A program made the position numbers and the translations under genes. This document shows positions 47,932-58,509 of a DNA stretch of 64,000 nt, in pieces. This stretch comes from Leclercia adecarboxylata (GTDB taxonomy: Bacteria > Pseudomonadota > Gammaproteobacteria > Enterobacterales > Enterobacteriaceae). Location: NCBI RefSeq assembly GCF_023639785.1, contig NZ_CP098325.1, positions 310,001 through 374,000 of the forward strand, written 5' to 3'. Under the pieces are notes generated by a model. The model saw only the letters and a program-made list of their open reading frames with translations. It searched no databases and was not told the origin of the DNA. Positions within the stretch are counted from its first letter, which is position 1, and each line of letters begins with the position of its first letter.

Positions 47932-48402
47932 GTGCGCTGGATACCGTTAGTTGCAATCTTTCTCTATGTTTACATAGAGATTTCTATTTTTATTCAGGTC
48001 GCCCACGTGTTTGGCGTTCTGCTGACGCTGATACTGGTGATCTTCACTTCGGTGATTGGCATGTCGCTGGTGCGCAACCAGGGTTTCAAAAATTTCCTGA
48101 TAATGCAGCAGAAGATGGCCGCAGGGGAAAGTCCGGCAGCGGAGATGGTCAAAAGCGTGTCGCTGATTATCGGCGGGATTTTGCTGATTATTCCCGGCTT
48201 TTTCACTGATTTCCTCGGCCTGCTGCTGCTCGTCCCGCCCGTGCAAAAGCTCCTGACGCTGAAGCTGATGCCGCATCTGCGTTTTAACCGCATGCCGGGT
48301 GGGGGTTTCAGTGCCGGAACGGGCGGCGGCGAGACGTTTGACGGGGAATATCATCGTAAAGATGACCAGCGCGACCGTCTGGATCATAAAGACGACCTTT
48401 GA
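47932..48402 (+). CDS. fxsA: Membrane protein FxsA
   Basis: The 156-residue inner-membrane protein has an N-terminal segment pair and a third helix region. It matches E. coli FxsA, whose overproduction relieves exclusion of phage T7 by the F plasmid. The GTG at 47932 (AGGAG six bases upstream) is chosen; the frame is open 16 codons further. The C-terminus is highly charged (GEYHRKDDQRDRLDHKDDL). Confidence 0.93.
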   Translation: MRWIPLVAIFLYVYIEISIFIQVAHVFGVLLTLILVIFTSVIGMSLVRNQGFKNFLIMQQKMAAGESPAAEMVKSVSLIIGGILLIIPGFFTDFLGLLLLVPPVQKLLTLKLMPHLRFNRMPGGGFSAGTGGGETFDGEYHRKDDQRDRLDHKDDL

Positions 48403-48410
48403 TGTCAGTT

Positions 48411-48480
48411 GCCCGGCGGCGCTGCGCTTGCACGGGCCTACGAAACAGTAGGCCGGATAAGCGAAGCGCCATCCGGCGTT
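48411..48480. repeat. REP/BIME palindromic repeat
   Basis: Two facing REP units (GCCCGGCGGCGCTGCGC and GTAGGCCGGATAAGCGAAGC) lie between the convergent 3' ends of fxsA and yjeH. Confidence 0.87.
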
Positions 48481-49718
48481 TACACAACGCTCCGCTTCGG
48501 TAAAAAGATCCACAGCCCCGCCAGCATCACAATGGCGTACAGACTCTTCCATCCCACCATCGCCAGCAGCAGCAAACAGAGCACCCCGCCGATTACCGCC
48601 AGCGCTTTATAGCGCCCTTTCAGCAGACGACACCCCGCCAGCATGCACAGCAGATAGATCATAATGAAGATACCGTTGGCATAGACGATAAGCGCGTCGA
48701 GGTTGATATCCAGCCAGTAGATGGCCAGCGTGCTTACCACACAGCAGCCCAGCACCGTATTGAGGGCATTGAGCGGCAGCTGACGTTTTGAGAGGCGTGC
48801 GAGACGGCTTTCCGGTTTGTACAGCGCCTGGGACCACACCAGCCGGGCAAAACTCTGAATATAAATATTCAGGCTGGCAAAGCAGGCCAGGTACCCAATG
48901 ACGCAGGCGATCCACAGCGCCTTGACGCCAAACAGTTGTACCACGATAGCAGGAAGCGAAGCCGCTGCCGCCATATCCGCACCGTAGGCGGTAAAATGAA
49001 GTACCAGCACCGTACAGGCCCAGTAGACCGTGCCTGCCAGCAGCAGACCGATCATCAGGGCGCGCGGGAAATCACGTTCCGGCTGTTTAAACTCAGACGC
49101 CAGATGGGCGAATGCCTCGAGGCCGACAAAACACCAGAACATCACTGAAAGCGCAGCAAAAAGCGGGGTGTGGTGGATATCTGTAATCGCGGGGAAGGGG
49201 ATCTTTGAAACGTCAATATCTCCCGCCCACCAGATGGCAGCAATCAGCCCCACAATCAGAACGGCGACCAGCGTTTGCAGGGTGGCGCTGGAACTGGCTC
49301 CCCGTGAGCCGACCCACCAGACAATGGCCAACGTACCCAGCTCGGCCAGTAACAGCTGCGCATCATGCCAGCCAAAGAGTGCCTGACCGAAGCCCGTCGC
49401 GATGTGCAGAGCGGCAGGCAAGCCCACGGGAATGACGGAAAGGAATAGCCAGCCGGTGACGCGCTCCAGACGTGGGCCAAACGCCATCCCGACAAAGTGC
49501 GCTACGCCACCTGCGCTTGGGAAGTGCCGCCCCAGAATGGCAAAAACAATCGCCACCGGGAAGACCAGCACGATCAGCACCGGCCACGCCCACAAGCTGT
49601 TATTACCCGCTACCAGGGCTGCCAGCGCCGGTACGGCAAATACCCCCGTACCCAATAGAGACGTTGAAAGTAAGCCAACACCCTGCGCGAGTCCCAGCTC
49701 CTGTTTGAGTCCACTCAT
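48480..49718 (-). CDS. yjeH: Amino acid exporter YjeH
   Basis: This 412-residue APC-superfamily inner-membrane protein has about twelve hydrophobic segments. In E. coli YjeH exports L-methionine and branched-chain amino acids. The N-terminus LGLAQGVGLLSTSLLGTGVF is characteristic of the family. It is divergent from groES, as in E. coli. Confidence 0.92.
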   Translation of the reverse strand: MSGLKQELGLAQGVGLLSTSLLGTGVFAVPALAALVAGNNSLWAWPVLIVLVFPVAIVFAILGRHFPSAGGVAHFVGMAFGPRLERVTGWLFLSVIPVGLPAALHIATGFGQALFGWHDAQLLLAELGTLAIVWWVGSRGASSSATLQTLVAVLIVGLIAAIWWAGDIDVSKIPFPAITDIHHTPLFAALSVMFWCFVGLEAFAHLASEFKQPERDFPRALMIGLLLAGTVYWACTVLVLHFTAYGADMAAAASLPAIVVQLFGVKALWIACVIGYLACFASLNIYIQSFARLVWSQALYKPESRLARLSKRQLPLNALNTVLGCCVVSTLAIYWLDINLDALIVYANGIFIMIYLLCMLAGCRLLKGRYKALAVIGGVLCLLLLAMVGWKSLYAIVMLAGLWIFLPKRSVV

Positions 49719-49784
49719 TCCATTGTCCTGCCGCCATCAAAAGAGAGGCGATGTTAACACTTTCACAAATTTTTTTTCGACTAC

Positions 49785-50189
<405 letters not shown>

Positions 50190-50206
50190 TCCGCGAACGA
50201 CACTGA

Positions 50207-51880
<1,674 letters not shown>

Positions 51881-51907
51881 TCATGTTGTTCTGCTACTCG
51901 CAGAAAT

Positions 51908-51945
51908 AAAAAAACCCCCGGTCAGAAATGCCCGGGGGTTTTTCT
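51908..51945 (+). terminator. Rho-independent terminator of groESL
   Basis: The stem ACCCCCGG/CCGGGGGT around GTCAGAAATGC-type loop sequence is followed by TTTTTCTTTT. Confidence 0.93.
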
Positions 51946-52017
51946 TTTGGTCATCTTTTTAGTATAAGGTTTAGACACGGGCAGCACCTGCCCAGCTTAT
52001 TGAAAACGAGGAATAAC

Positions 52018-52371
52018 ATGCGCGCTAACGTTTGTGCAGGGATTGTGGGAGCAGCGCTGCTGCTGGCGGGTTGCAGCTCCGGTAATGAGCTGTCTGCAGG
52101 TGGGCAGAGCGTTCGCTTTGTTGAGGATAAACCGGGAAGCGAATGCCAGCTGATTGGCACCGCTACCGGCAAGCAAAGCAACTGGCTATCCGGGCAGCAT
52201 GGCGAAGAGGGCGGCTCAATGCGTGGCGCGGCGAATGGCCTGCGTAACCAGGCGGCTGAGATGGGTGGGAACGTGATTTATGGCGTGAGTAGCCCGACGC
52301 AAGGTTTGTTATCAAGCTTTGTCCCGACCGCCAGTGAAATGCAGGGCCAGGTTTATAAGTGCCCTAATTGA
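52018..52371 (+). CDS. yjeI: Lipoprotein YjeI (DUF4156)
   Basis: The 117-residue lipoprotein has lipobox LLAGC (cysteine at 19) and the motif CQLIGTATGKQSNWLSGQHG, then AAEMGGNVIYGVSSPTQG. Function is unknown. The ATG at 52018 has GAGGA six bases upstream and gives the E. coli length; the frame is open 30 codons earlier through the groL terminator. Confidence 0.9.
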   Translation: MRANVCAGIVGAALLLAGCSSGNELSAGGQSVRFVEDKPGSECQLIGTATGKQSNWLSGQHGEEGGSMRGAANGLRNQAAEMGGNVIYGVSSPTQGLLSSFVPTASEMQGQVYKCPN

Positions 52372-52379
52372 TATGAAAA

Positions 52380-52417
52380 AAGGCCTCGGTGAACAGATTT
52401 CACTGAGGCCAAAAAAA
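52380..52417 (+). terminator. Terminator after yjeI
   Basis: The stem GGCCTC(G)GTGA/(T)CACTGAGGCC with flanking A-runs on both sides lies between yjeI and the convergent yjeJ-like gene. With A-rich sequence on both flanks it favours termination of minus-strand transcripts as much as plus. Confidence 0.6.
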
Positions 52418-52577
52418 GGGTAATGGTTGTCAAAAGGTAGAACTTTCTCGTTCTTTACCCAGCAATGATAAATGCAAATAAAAAACCTCTGCATCAAATA
52501 AGGAATAAAAAAGCCAAAGCAATTTTATTCCTTATGTACCCACATCCTTGTAAGAGTACTGGTTACTTATCTGAAAG

Positions 52578-53426
52578 TTACTTCATTCGTAGCGCTTTAT
52601 GAAAATCTGCTAAAGGCTGGAGCGCTTCCTGTGGAGAAGGTGTTCCGCCTTTGTTGAATGCCAGAGGCTTAGTTTTAATGATTGCGAGCTGATGAGTGTA
52701 TTCCATCAATCTTTTGCTTTTCGAGGCAATGTTGCGCGCAATCACGTCAATTTCCTGCTCAGTGACCGCGGCGTGGGTTTTTATTACCGCCCCCAACTTC
52801 AATTCGAGGCCGTCTTTATTTTCGATCCCGTAAATGATCAGCATAAACTGGTTAAATAGCTCAAGTTTCCACGGTTCGCTTTCAAGCAAACTATAATCGA
52901 TAGCACCGTTTTGCTTAAACTCGGCATCATATACCGGAACATAATTAATGTTTGCGGTAAGCAGACCGATCAGATTGACATTTTTAATAAGATCCAAAGC
53001 CCTTGCAATTGCCATCATCAGGAACTGAATTTGTGCATCAGATACTTTGATATGATGCAGAGTCTCATTTTTCAGAATAAAAAGCAGTTTGAAGCCCTGC
53101 TCTTCCAGACTCACTGATAACGTAGTGACAATACAGCCCGGATCCGGTTGCTCGACATCCTTCTGTTCCATAACAGGAAGGTTATTCACCAGTTCCTGAT
53201 TAGCTTTCTCAAAGAGCGCTGCTAACTCTTGCTGACCAGGAGAGGCGTTGTTTTGCAGGGAAACTAATCTGTTCTGCAAGATCATCATCAAATCTCGCAG
53301 CGCTTCAGCCTGCAAATAGAAGAGATGAGTCTGGTCATTGCTTGTTTTGGCCTTCAACGCCAGCGCCAGAAAACCCTCTTCGTGCGTGAGAATACCGGTG
53401 TTAAATCCCTTCAGATAATTACTCAT
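52578..53426 (-). CDS. yjeJ: YjeJ-like protein
   Basis: The 282-residue soluble protein has no membrane segment or signal. The location directly after yjeI, the size and segments such as EPWKLELFNQFMLIIYGIEN, then GAVIKTHA, fit E. coli YjeJ, a protein of unknown function; I cannot align it here. It lies 21 bases downstream of the bacteriocin exporter gene in the same direction, so it may be co-transcribed with it. Confidence 0.6.
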   Translation of the reverse strand: MSNYLKGFNTGILTHEEGFLALALKAKTSNDQTHLFYLQAEALRDLMMILQNRLVSLQNNASPGQQELAALFEKANQELVNNLPVMEQKDVEQPDPGCIVTTLSVSLEEQGFKLLFILKNETLHHIKVSDAQIQFLMMAIARALDLIKNVNLIGLLTANINYVPVYDAEFKQNGAIDYSLLESEPWKLELFNQFMLIIYGIENKDGLELKLGAVIKTHAAVTEQEIDVIARNIASKSKRLMEYTHQLAIIKTKPLAFNKGGTPSPQEALQPLADFHKALRMK

Positions 53427-53447
53427 ATTCGTCCCTTTATCTATAAG

Positions 53448-55580
53448 TTATGGCTGGATTGTCTGAACGTTCTTCCCGTACTGGGCTAAATCAATAATAC
53501 GGTCTGCTGATGCGATAGTTGAAGGTCTGTGCGCAACGATGACGCGAGTGATCTTCAGACTGGAAATCGATTTGTTAATAAACGATTCGTTAGCCAGGTC
53601 GAGGTGGCTGGTGGCCTCATCCATAAATAGGACACTCGGCTGGCGATACAGCGCACGAGCAATCAGGATTCGTTGTTTCTGACCGCCAGAAATCCCCAGA
53701 CCCAATTCCCCGACAATAGATTCATACGCCATTGGCATACGCATTATCTCGTCATGAATATTGCAGTATTGCGCGCAGGCGATAATACGATCCTGGTCCG
53801 GATTATCTTCAAAACTACAAATGTTATCCGCAATCGAACCAGAGAATAACCTGTCTTCCTGCAACACACAGGCCGTACTCATGCGATAGTTATTCAAACC
53901 AATTTTAGCAATATCAAGTTCATCAGCTAATACGCTACCACTTGTAGGCAGCAATAAGCCGCACATGACCTTCAGCAATGTCGTTTTACCAACCCCTGAT
54001 GGACCGATGATCGCGACAGACTCCCCTGGTTGAATGGTGAGGTTGAGGTCGCTAAATATCGGCCGTGAGAAAGGATCGTACTGATAGGTTAGATCTTTAA
54101 CTTCCAGAACCACACCTTTGTTAGGTTCAAATACACGACGCTGCGGCATTTCTGCTTCCGGCTCGCTAAACACAATTTCTGACAGACGTTCGTTATGCAA
54201 TGAGAGCATGCGCATTTGCATAACCAGGTCAATAAGACTGGATGCACGCTGAGAAAACTGGCCGCGGTAAGCGTTAAACGCCATGAACATACCGAGCGTC
54301 ATGTTGTTATCAATAACCATGACGGCGCCTAACCACAGAATCACCACCTGATCGATACTGTTGATAAAGGCATTAAAGCCGCCAAACATCATGTCAAAAC
54401 GGGTTTGTTTGATGCCCGCATTCGAGGCTTCAATGTTAATGTTGAGCCAGTGCTTGGAACGCCGCTCTTTAAGGTTGAGCGCCTTAATGGTGGAAATACC
54501 ATACAAGGATTCCATAAAGTGTGAGCTTGAACGCGCGCCTTTAATTACCTGTTCTTCAGATATACGGCGATAGAAGTTATACGTACCAAAACGCATCAAT
54601 GCATAACAGAGGGTAAAGCCAATGACTACCCATACCAACCAGCCACCGTACAGCGACATCATTACCAGCAGGCCTATGGTCATGATAGTGTCGATGATGC
54701 CGGTTACGATGCTGTTTGTGAATGTAGAGCGAATTACATCCAGCGATGAAAAACGTGACTGAATATCACCGAGGTGCCGTTTTTCGAAAAAGTTTAACGG
54801 CAGACTGCTCAGGTGGTCGAACAGGGTTGTTTTCCACTGAATATCCGTCAGCGTGTTCAGAGTGAGGGAGGTCCAGGCTCGCATCATGCTGACAAAGGTG
54901 CGGAATAATGTAAATACCACCAGCCCAATACAGATAACAGACAGCAGGCTGTGATCGTGGGCGATAATAACGTGGTCCGTAACCAACTGCGTACCAATTG
55001 GCATCAATAGGTTAATGGCTTCAATAACAACGGACAGCGCGAATATTTTAACGAGCGTCGGCTTGAGTCCGTTAATGTTTTTCATTAAATCGACAAGGCG
55101 CAGCCGGCTTTTGGCTTTTTCCTGCTGAAAGTTGCTGCCAGGCCAAAGCTCCATGGCGATGCCCGTAAAGTGATTGGACATCTCCTGAATACCAATCACA
55201 CGCTTTCCTAACGCCGGATCGTGAACCACAAAGGTGGAACGCTTTACTTGTGTCAGAACCACATAGTGGTTCATTCCCCAGTGAATAATGCAGGGGAGTT
55301 TCAGCTGCCTGATTTCATCTAAATCTAAAGACAGAGAGCGGTTTTTAAGCCCGGCCTGTTCGGCAATCTTGCTTAGTTCGAGCAGGTTAACACCCTGCGA
55401 TGAGCTGCCAAAGCGTTGGCGGAAATTAAATAGATCGATTTCCAGGCCATGATAGCTGCTGATCATGGATAAACAGGCGATGCCGCACTCTGATGATTCA
55501 GACTGCAATATAACCGGGACCTTTTTACGCAGTGAGAAATTCAGTTTTGCTACAATTGATTTAAATAATTCGTTTGTCAT
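53448..55580 (-). CDS. Bacteriocin exporter: C39 peptidase–ABC transporter
   Basis: This 710-residue peptidase-containing ABC transporter (CvaB/MchF type) cleaves double-glycine leaders and exports the peptides across both membranes with an adaptor and TolC. The C39 peptidase occupies about 20-145, with C32 in SSECGIACL, H105 in WGMNHYVVL and D121 in VHDPALG, a complete catalytic set. Six membrane helices follow (about 175-450). The nucleotide-binding domain has Walker A GPSGVGKTT at 526-534, signature LGISGGQKQR and Walker B VLFMDEAT (E655). The start overlaps the adaptor gene by four bases. Confidence 0.93.
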   Translation of the reverse strand: MTNELFKSIVAKLNFSLRKKVPVILQSESSECGIACLSMISSYHGLEIDLFNFRQRFGSSSQGVNLLELSKIAEQAGLKNRSLSLDLDEIRQLKLPCIIHWGMNHYVVLTQVKRSTFVVHDPALGKRVIGIQEMSNHFTGIAMELWPGSNFQQEKAKSRLRLVDLMKNINGLKPTLVKIFALSVVIEAINLLMPIGTQLVTDHVIIAHDHSLLSVICIGLVVFTLFRTFVSMMRAWTSLTLNTLTDIQWKTTLFDHLSSLPLNFFEKRHLGDIQSRFSSLDVIRSTFTNSIVTGIIDTIMTIGLLVMMSLYGGWLVWVVIGFTLCYALMRFGTYNFYRRISEEQVIKGARSSSHFMESLYGISTIKALNLKERRSKHWLNINIEASNAGIKQTRFDMMFGGFNAFINSIDQVVILWLGAVMVIDNNMTLGMFMAFNAYRGQFSQRASSLIDLVMQMRMLSLHNERLSEIVFSEPEAEMPQRRVFEPNKGVVLEVKDLTYQYDPFSRPIFSDLNLTIQPGESVAIIGPSGVGKTTLLKVMCGLLLPTSGSVLADELDIAKIGLNNYRMSTACVLQEDRLFSGSIADNICSFEDNPDQDRIIACAQYCNIHDEIMRMPMAYESIVGELGLGISGGQKQRILIARALYRQPSVLFMDEATSHLDLANESFINKSISSLKITRVIVAHRPSTIASADRIIDLAQYGKNVQTIQP

Positions 55581-56866
55581 TGGATAGGCCCACTTACGCT
55601 ATGTGAAATTTTATAAAACGGTGAAAACATCCACATATAAAGTGGTCGTTCTTCAAGGAAAACAATTGCCTGCGCTTTTAACCCGTTGGAAAGGGTTAAT
55701 TCCTTACCATTGTATTTAAATGACTTATCATTTATCTCAACCAAGGTTTTATACAGCGCAAGTTCCTGCTGATTCATTGCGTTTATATTATTCACGTTAG
55801 TGTATTCAGCCATCTCCTGACGAGATGCCGGCACAGATGATATCGTTGCGATTTTCCCAGGGAATTGACCAAATTTGTCCGAAGGGAAAGCATCATAACG
55901 TATATTCACAGTATCCCCGGCTTTAACATAAGGAATGCTGTTGTTAGGTAACCAGAGGACAAGATAATATTTCACATTCCCGGTGGGTTTGATCTGCACC
56001 AGACTGCTTCCTTTATCAACCATTTGCCCAACGGTCACGGAGGCAGATTCTATTTTGCCACTGGTCGTAGCTTTAATGACCATATTTCCGCTGGCGCCTG
56101 ATTCAACCATCTGGTTTTTGAAATCATTGATGTTATTGCGCTGACTAGCAATTTGATTCTCAAAATCAGCGGCTTTGGTAACGATATCACTTTTCAGTTG
56201 AGTCAGCTGAGATTCTTGCTGCATTCTCTGGCTGATCAGCGATTGATAGGCACTTTGCTGCTGAAAATATAATGAGTGTTGATAGTTATATTGATCTTTG
56301 GTGATTAAACCCTGGCGCAAATAATTATCATAGCTCTTTAAATTATTTTTCATGTCGTTCAGGCCTGTTTTGGTGTTCTTTAACATGGTTTCTGTTTCCA
56401 CCAAAGCATTACTGAACTGACGGACCTGCTCATTTAACGCATTAACTGTTTCTTGCTTATTATCCGTCATCTTTTTAATGATTTCTTCAGCGTTAGCGAT
56501 TTTATCTGTGATCGATTTGCTCATGAAATCAGAAACATTACCCGTATTCGTATCCCGGGACACATCAATTTCATACAGGGGCGCACCTTTTTCCACCAGG
56601 TCGCCAGGTTTAACGTATTGCTTTACGACATAACCTTGCTGAGAAGAGAAAACGTTAACGGAATGGGGCAGTGTGATCACTTCGCCACGAACGTCAATGC
56701 GCTGGGTGTAGCTACAAAAAATCAGTGTGAGTGTTAGCGTGGTGAGGAATGCAATTGATAGCAAGGATATTAACCACGCAGGCATTCCTGCGAGTAATAA
56801 AACTTTTCCTTTCCAATAGTATTTTTTATATTCAATCGCTTCCTTGCGATATATACTTTTTTTCAT
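55577..56866 (-). CDS. HlyD-family membrane fusion protein (CvaA-like)
   Basis: This 429-residue adaptor of the type I exporter has a short cytoplasmic N-terminus, one membrane anchor at about 30-52, a lipoyl-like start (GYVVKQYVKPGDLVEKGAPL), a long periplasmic coiled-coil hairpin at about 110-255 and a beta-barrel domain. It would link the ABC transporter to TolC, which is not encoded here. It is the first gene of the exporter unit; 176 bases separate it from the terminator that ends the peptide array. Confidence 0.92.
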   Translation of the reverse strand: MKKSIYRKEAIEYKKYYWKGKVLLLAGMPAWLISLLSIAFLTTLTLTLIFCSYTQRIDVRGEVITLPHSVNVFSSQQGYVVKQYVKPGDLVEKGAPLYEIDVSRDTNTGNVSDFMSKSITDKIANAEEIIKKMTDNKQETVNALNEQVRQFSNALVETETMLKNTKTGLNDMKNNLKSYDNYLRQGLITKDQYNYQHSLYFQQQSAYQSLISQRMQQESQLTQLKSDIVTKAADFENQIASQRNNINDFKNQMVESGASGNMVIKATTSGKIESASVTVGQMVDKGSSLVQIKPTGNVKYYLVLWLPNNSIPYVKAGDTVNIRYDAFPSDKFGQFPGKIATISSVPASRQEMAEYTNVNNINAMNQQELALYKTLVEINDKSFKYNGKELTLSNGLKAQAIVFLEERPLYMWMFSPFYKISHSVSGPIQ

Positions 56867-57050
56867 TGGTGTTTATTTAACCTATCGAATGGTTGCTAAA
56901 GGTCTAAAAACTAAAATTGTGATTATCCTAAGCGAGGTGAAAAGTAATTAATAGTAATGAATACTTACATTATTACAGCAAAAAAATGAGGTGAAAATGA
57001 ACTAGTAAAATCTTGACTTATTATTATTTTGAGGGTTGAAATCTATAATT

Positions 57051-57078
57051 AAGAAAAGACCCTTGCGGGTCTTTTCTT
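57051..57078. terminator. Terminator at the end of the glycine-zipper gene array
   Basis: The perfect inverted repeat AAGAAAAGACCC/GGGTCTTTTCTT with loop TTG lies 16 bases after the last array gene. The T-rich stem can work in either direction. It would reduce read-through from the abundant peptide mRNA into the exporter genes. Confidence 0.85.
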
Positions 57079-57093
57079 AATTATGCCGATAAA

Positions 57094-57417
57094 TCAATGG
57101 CCCCACGGCACAAACTGGCCATCAGCGACATTATTGAGTGATTTCTGGTTTATTGCCATCATTGCGTCCCAGCCAATTGCAAAGCCGCCTGATGCACCAG
57201 TCACAGCGCCCATCGCCAGGCCCCAGAACATGCCGACTACGTTAGAGAGCAGGCCGAAACCCAGCAGGCCGCCGTTTGCCCCTGACTGGGTTCCACCGAT
57301 CAAGGTGCCCCATACGGCGCCGGTCACAGCGCCAAGCCCTGCAGCTGCAACGCGGGAAATCAGACTTTCAGCTCCAGCAGCAATTTCCTGCATTTCAAAA
57401 GTATTAAGTTCTTTCAT
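57094..57417 (-). CDS. Glycine-zipper bacteriocin-like precursor, copy 5 (last in array)
   Basis: This is a 107-residue precursor. The leader of 15 residues (MKELNTFEMQEIAAG) has L4, M9 and I12 as in double-glycine leaders but ends AG. The mature part is hydrophobic with three GxxxG series: G29-33-37-41, G42-46-50 and a six-glycine zipper G62-66-70-74-78-82. The C-terminus is DGQFVPWGH. It is a likely membrane-active, secreted toxin or fibril subunit processed by the C39 exporter downstream. It differs from the 57450 copy at about five residues, evidence of recent duplication. Confidence 0.85.
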   Translation of the reverse strand: MKELNTFEMQEIAAGAESLISRVAAAGLGAVTGAVWGTLIGGTQSGANGGLLGFGLLSNVVGMFWGLAMGAVTGASGGFAIGWDAMMAINQKSLNNVADGQFVPWGH

Positions 57418-57449
57418 AACAATATCTCTTTATCGGATATTACGATAAA

Positions 57450-57773
57450 TTAATGGCCCCAAGGCACAAACTGGCCATCAGCGACATTGTTCATCGATTT
57501 CTGGTTTATTGCCATCATTGCGTCCCAGCCAATTGCAAAGCCGCCTGATGCACCAGTCACAGCGCCCATCGCCAGGCCCCAGAACATGCCTACTACGTTA
57601 GCGAACAGGCCGAAACCCAGCAGGCCGCCGTTCGCCCCAGACTGGGTTCCACCGATCAGGGTGCCCCACATGGCACCGGTCACAGCGCCAAGCCCTGCAG
57701 CTGCAACGCGGGAAATCAGACTCTCAGCTCCAGCAGCAATTTCCTGCATTTCAATAGTATTAAGTTCTTTCAT
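57450..57773 (-). CDS. Glycine-zipper bacteriocin-like precursor, copy 4
   Basis: The 107-residue precursor is about 95% identical to the 57094 copy, with changes at residue 7 (F to I), 35 (V to M), 57-58 (LS to FA) and one near the C-terminus (L to M). It keeps the 15-residue AG-type leader, the WGTLIGGTQSGANGG core, the six-glycine zipper and the DGQFVPWGH tail. The next gene starts 32 bases downstream with its own ribosome-binding site. Confidence 0.85.
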   Translation of the reverse strand: MKELNTIEMQEIAAGAESLISRVAAAGLGAVTGAMWGTLIGGTQSGANGGLLGFGLFANVVGMFWGLAMGAVTGASGGFAIGWDAMMAINQKSMNNVADGQFVPWGH

Positions 57774-57804
57774 AATGATATTCCTTTATCGAATTAAGCG
57801 ATAA

Positions 57805-58128
57805 TTAATGGCTCCAGGGCACAAATTGTCCGTCTACAGTGTTCTGCAGTGATTTTTCAACAATGGCTAGACCATTCTCCCAGCCAATAGCAAACCCACC
57901 AGTGGCGCCAGTAACCGCCCCCATGGCCAGCCCCCAGAACATACCAACAGCATTACCGATCAGGCCGAAACCCAGCAGGCCGCCGTTTGCACCTGACTGG
58001 GTACCGCCAATCAGGGTACCCCATACACCGCCAACAACAGCACCTAAGGCCGCAGCAGCCACACGGGTAATCAAATTTTCCCCTGCTGCAGCGACGTGCT
58101 CCATTTCAAATGCGTTAAGCTCTTTCAC
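57805..58128 (-). CDS. Glycine-zipper bacteriocin-like precursor, copy 3
   Basis: This is a 107-residue precursor. A GTG at 58128 is the start, because it aligns with the ATG of its paralogues (KELNAFEMEHVAAAG) and the upstream open frame is array spacer. The leader ends AAAG, so the AG dipeptide is shifted by one residue compared with copies 4 and 5. The core WGTLIGGTQSGANGGLLGFG and the zipper are conserved, and the tail is DGQFVPWSH. The stretch between zipper and tail (ENGLAIVEKSLQNTV) is diverged. Confidence 0.82.
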   Translation of the reverse strand: MKELNAFEMEHVAAAGENLITRVAAAALGAVVGGVWGTLIGGTQSGANGGLLGFGLIGNAVGMFWGLAMGAVTGATGGFAIGWENGLAIVEKSLQNTVDGQFVPWSH

Positions 58129-58150
58129 GTAATAATCCCTCTCAGGATAA

Positions 58151-58477
58151 TTATTGCGCCCAAGGAACAAACTGACCGTCAAACAGGTTGTTGAAAGTTT
58201 TTTCAGTCAGCGCAATGGTTGCGTCCAGGCCTGCGGCAAAGCTGGAGATACCGCCGCCGATAGCGCCAGTAGCCAGGCCCCAGAACATACCCACCAGGTT
58301 ACCGAAACCACCAAAACCGATCAGGCCGCCGTTAGCGCCAGACTGAGTACCACCGATCAAAGTGCCCCATACGCCCCAGGTTGCAGCGCCTAATACACCA
58401 GCGGCCAGGCGGGTAATCAGATTATCTTCAGTACCTGCAGCGATCTGTTCCATTTCAAATACGTTCAGTTCTTTCAT
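58151..58477 (-). CDS. Glycine-zipper bacteriocin-like precursor, copy 2
   Basis: The 108-residue precursor has leader MKELNVFEMEQIAAG and one extra residue after it compared with copies 3-5. The core WGTLIGGTQSGANGGLIGFG is kept. The distal zipper is altered (GAIGGGISSFAAGLD), so the long glycine register is partly lost. The tail is DGQFVPWAQ. It begins 32 bases after copy 1. Confidence 0.85.
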   Translation of the reverse strand: MKELNVFEMEQIAAGTEDNLITRLAAGVLGAATWGVWGTLIGGTQSGANGGLIGFGGFGNLVGMFWGLATGAIGGGISSFAAGLDATIALTEKTFNNLFDGQFVPWAQ

Positions 58478-58509
58478 GTTAATATTCCTTTATTGGTTAA
58501 AAATTTACT

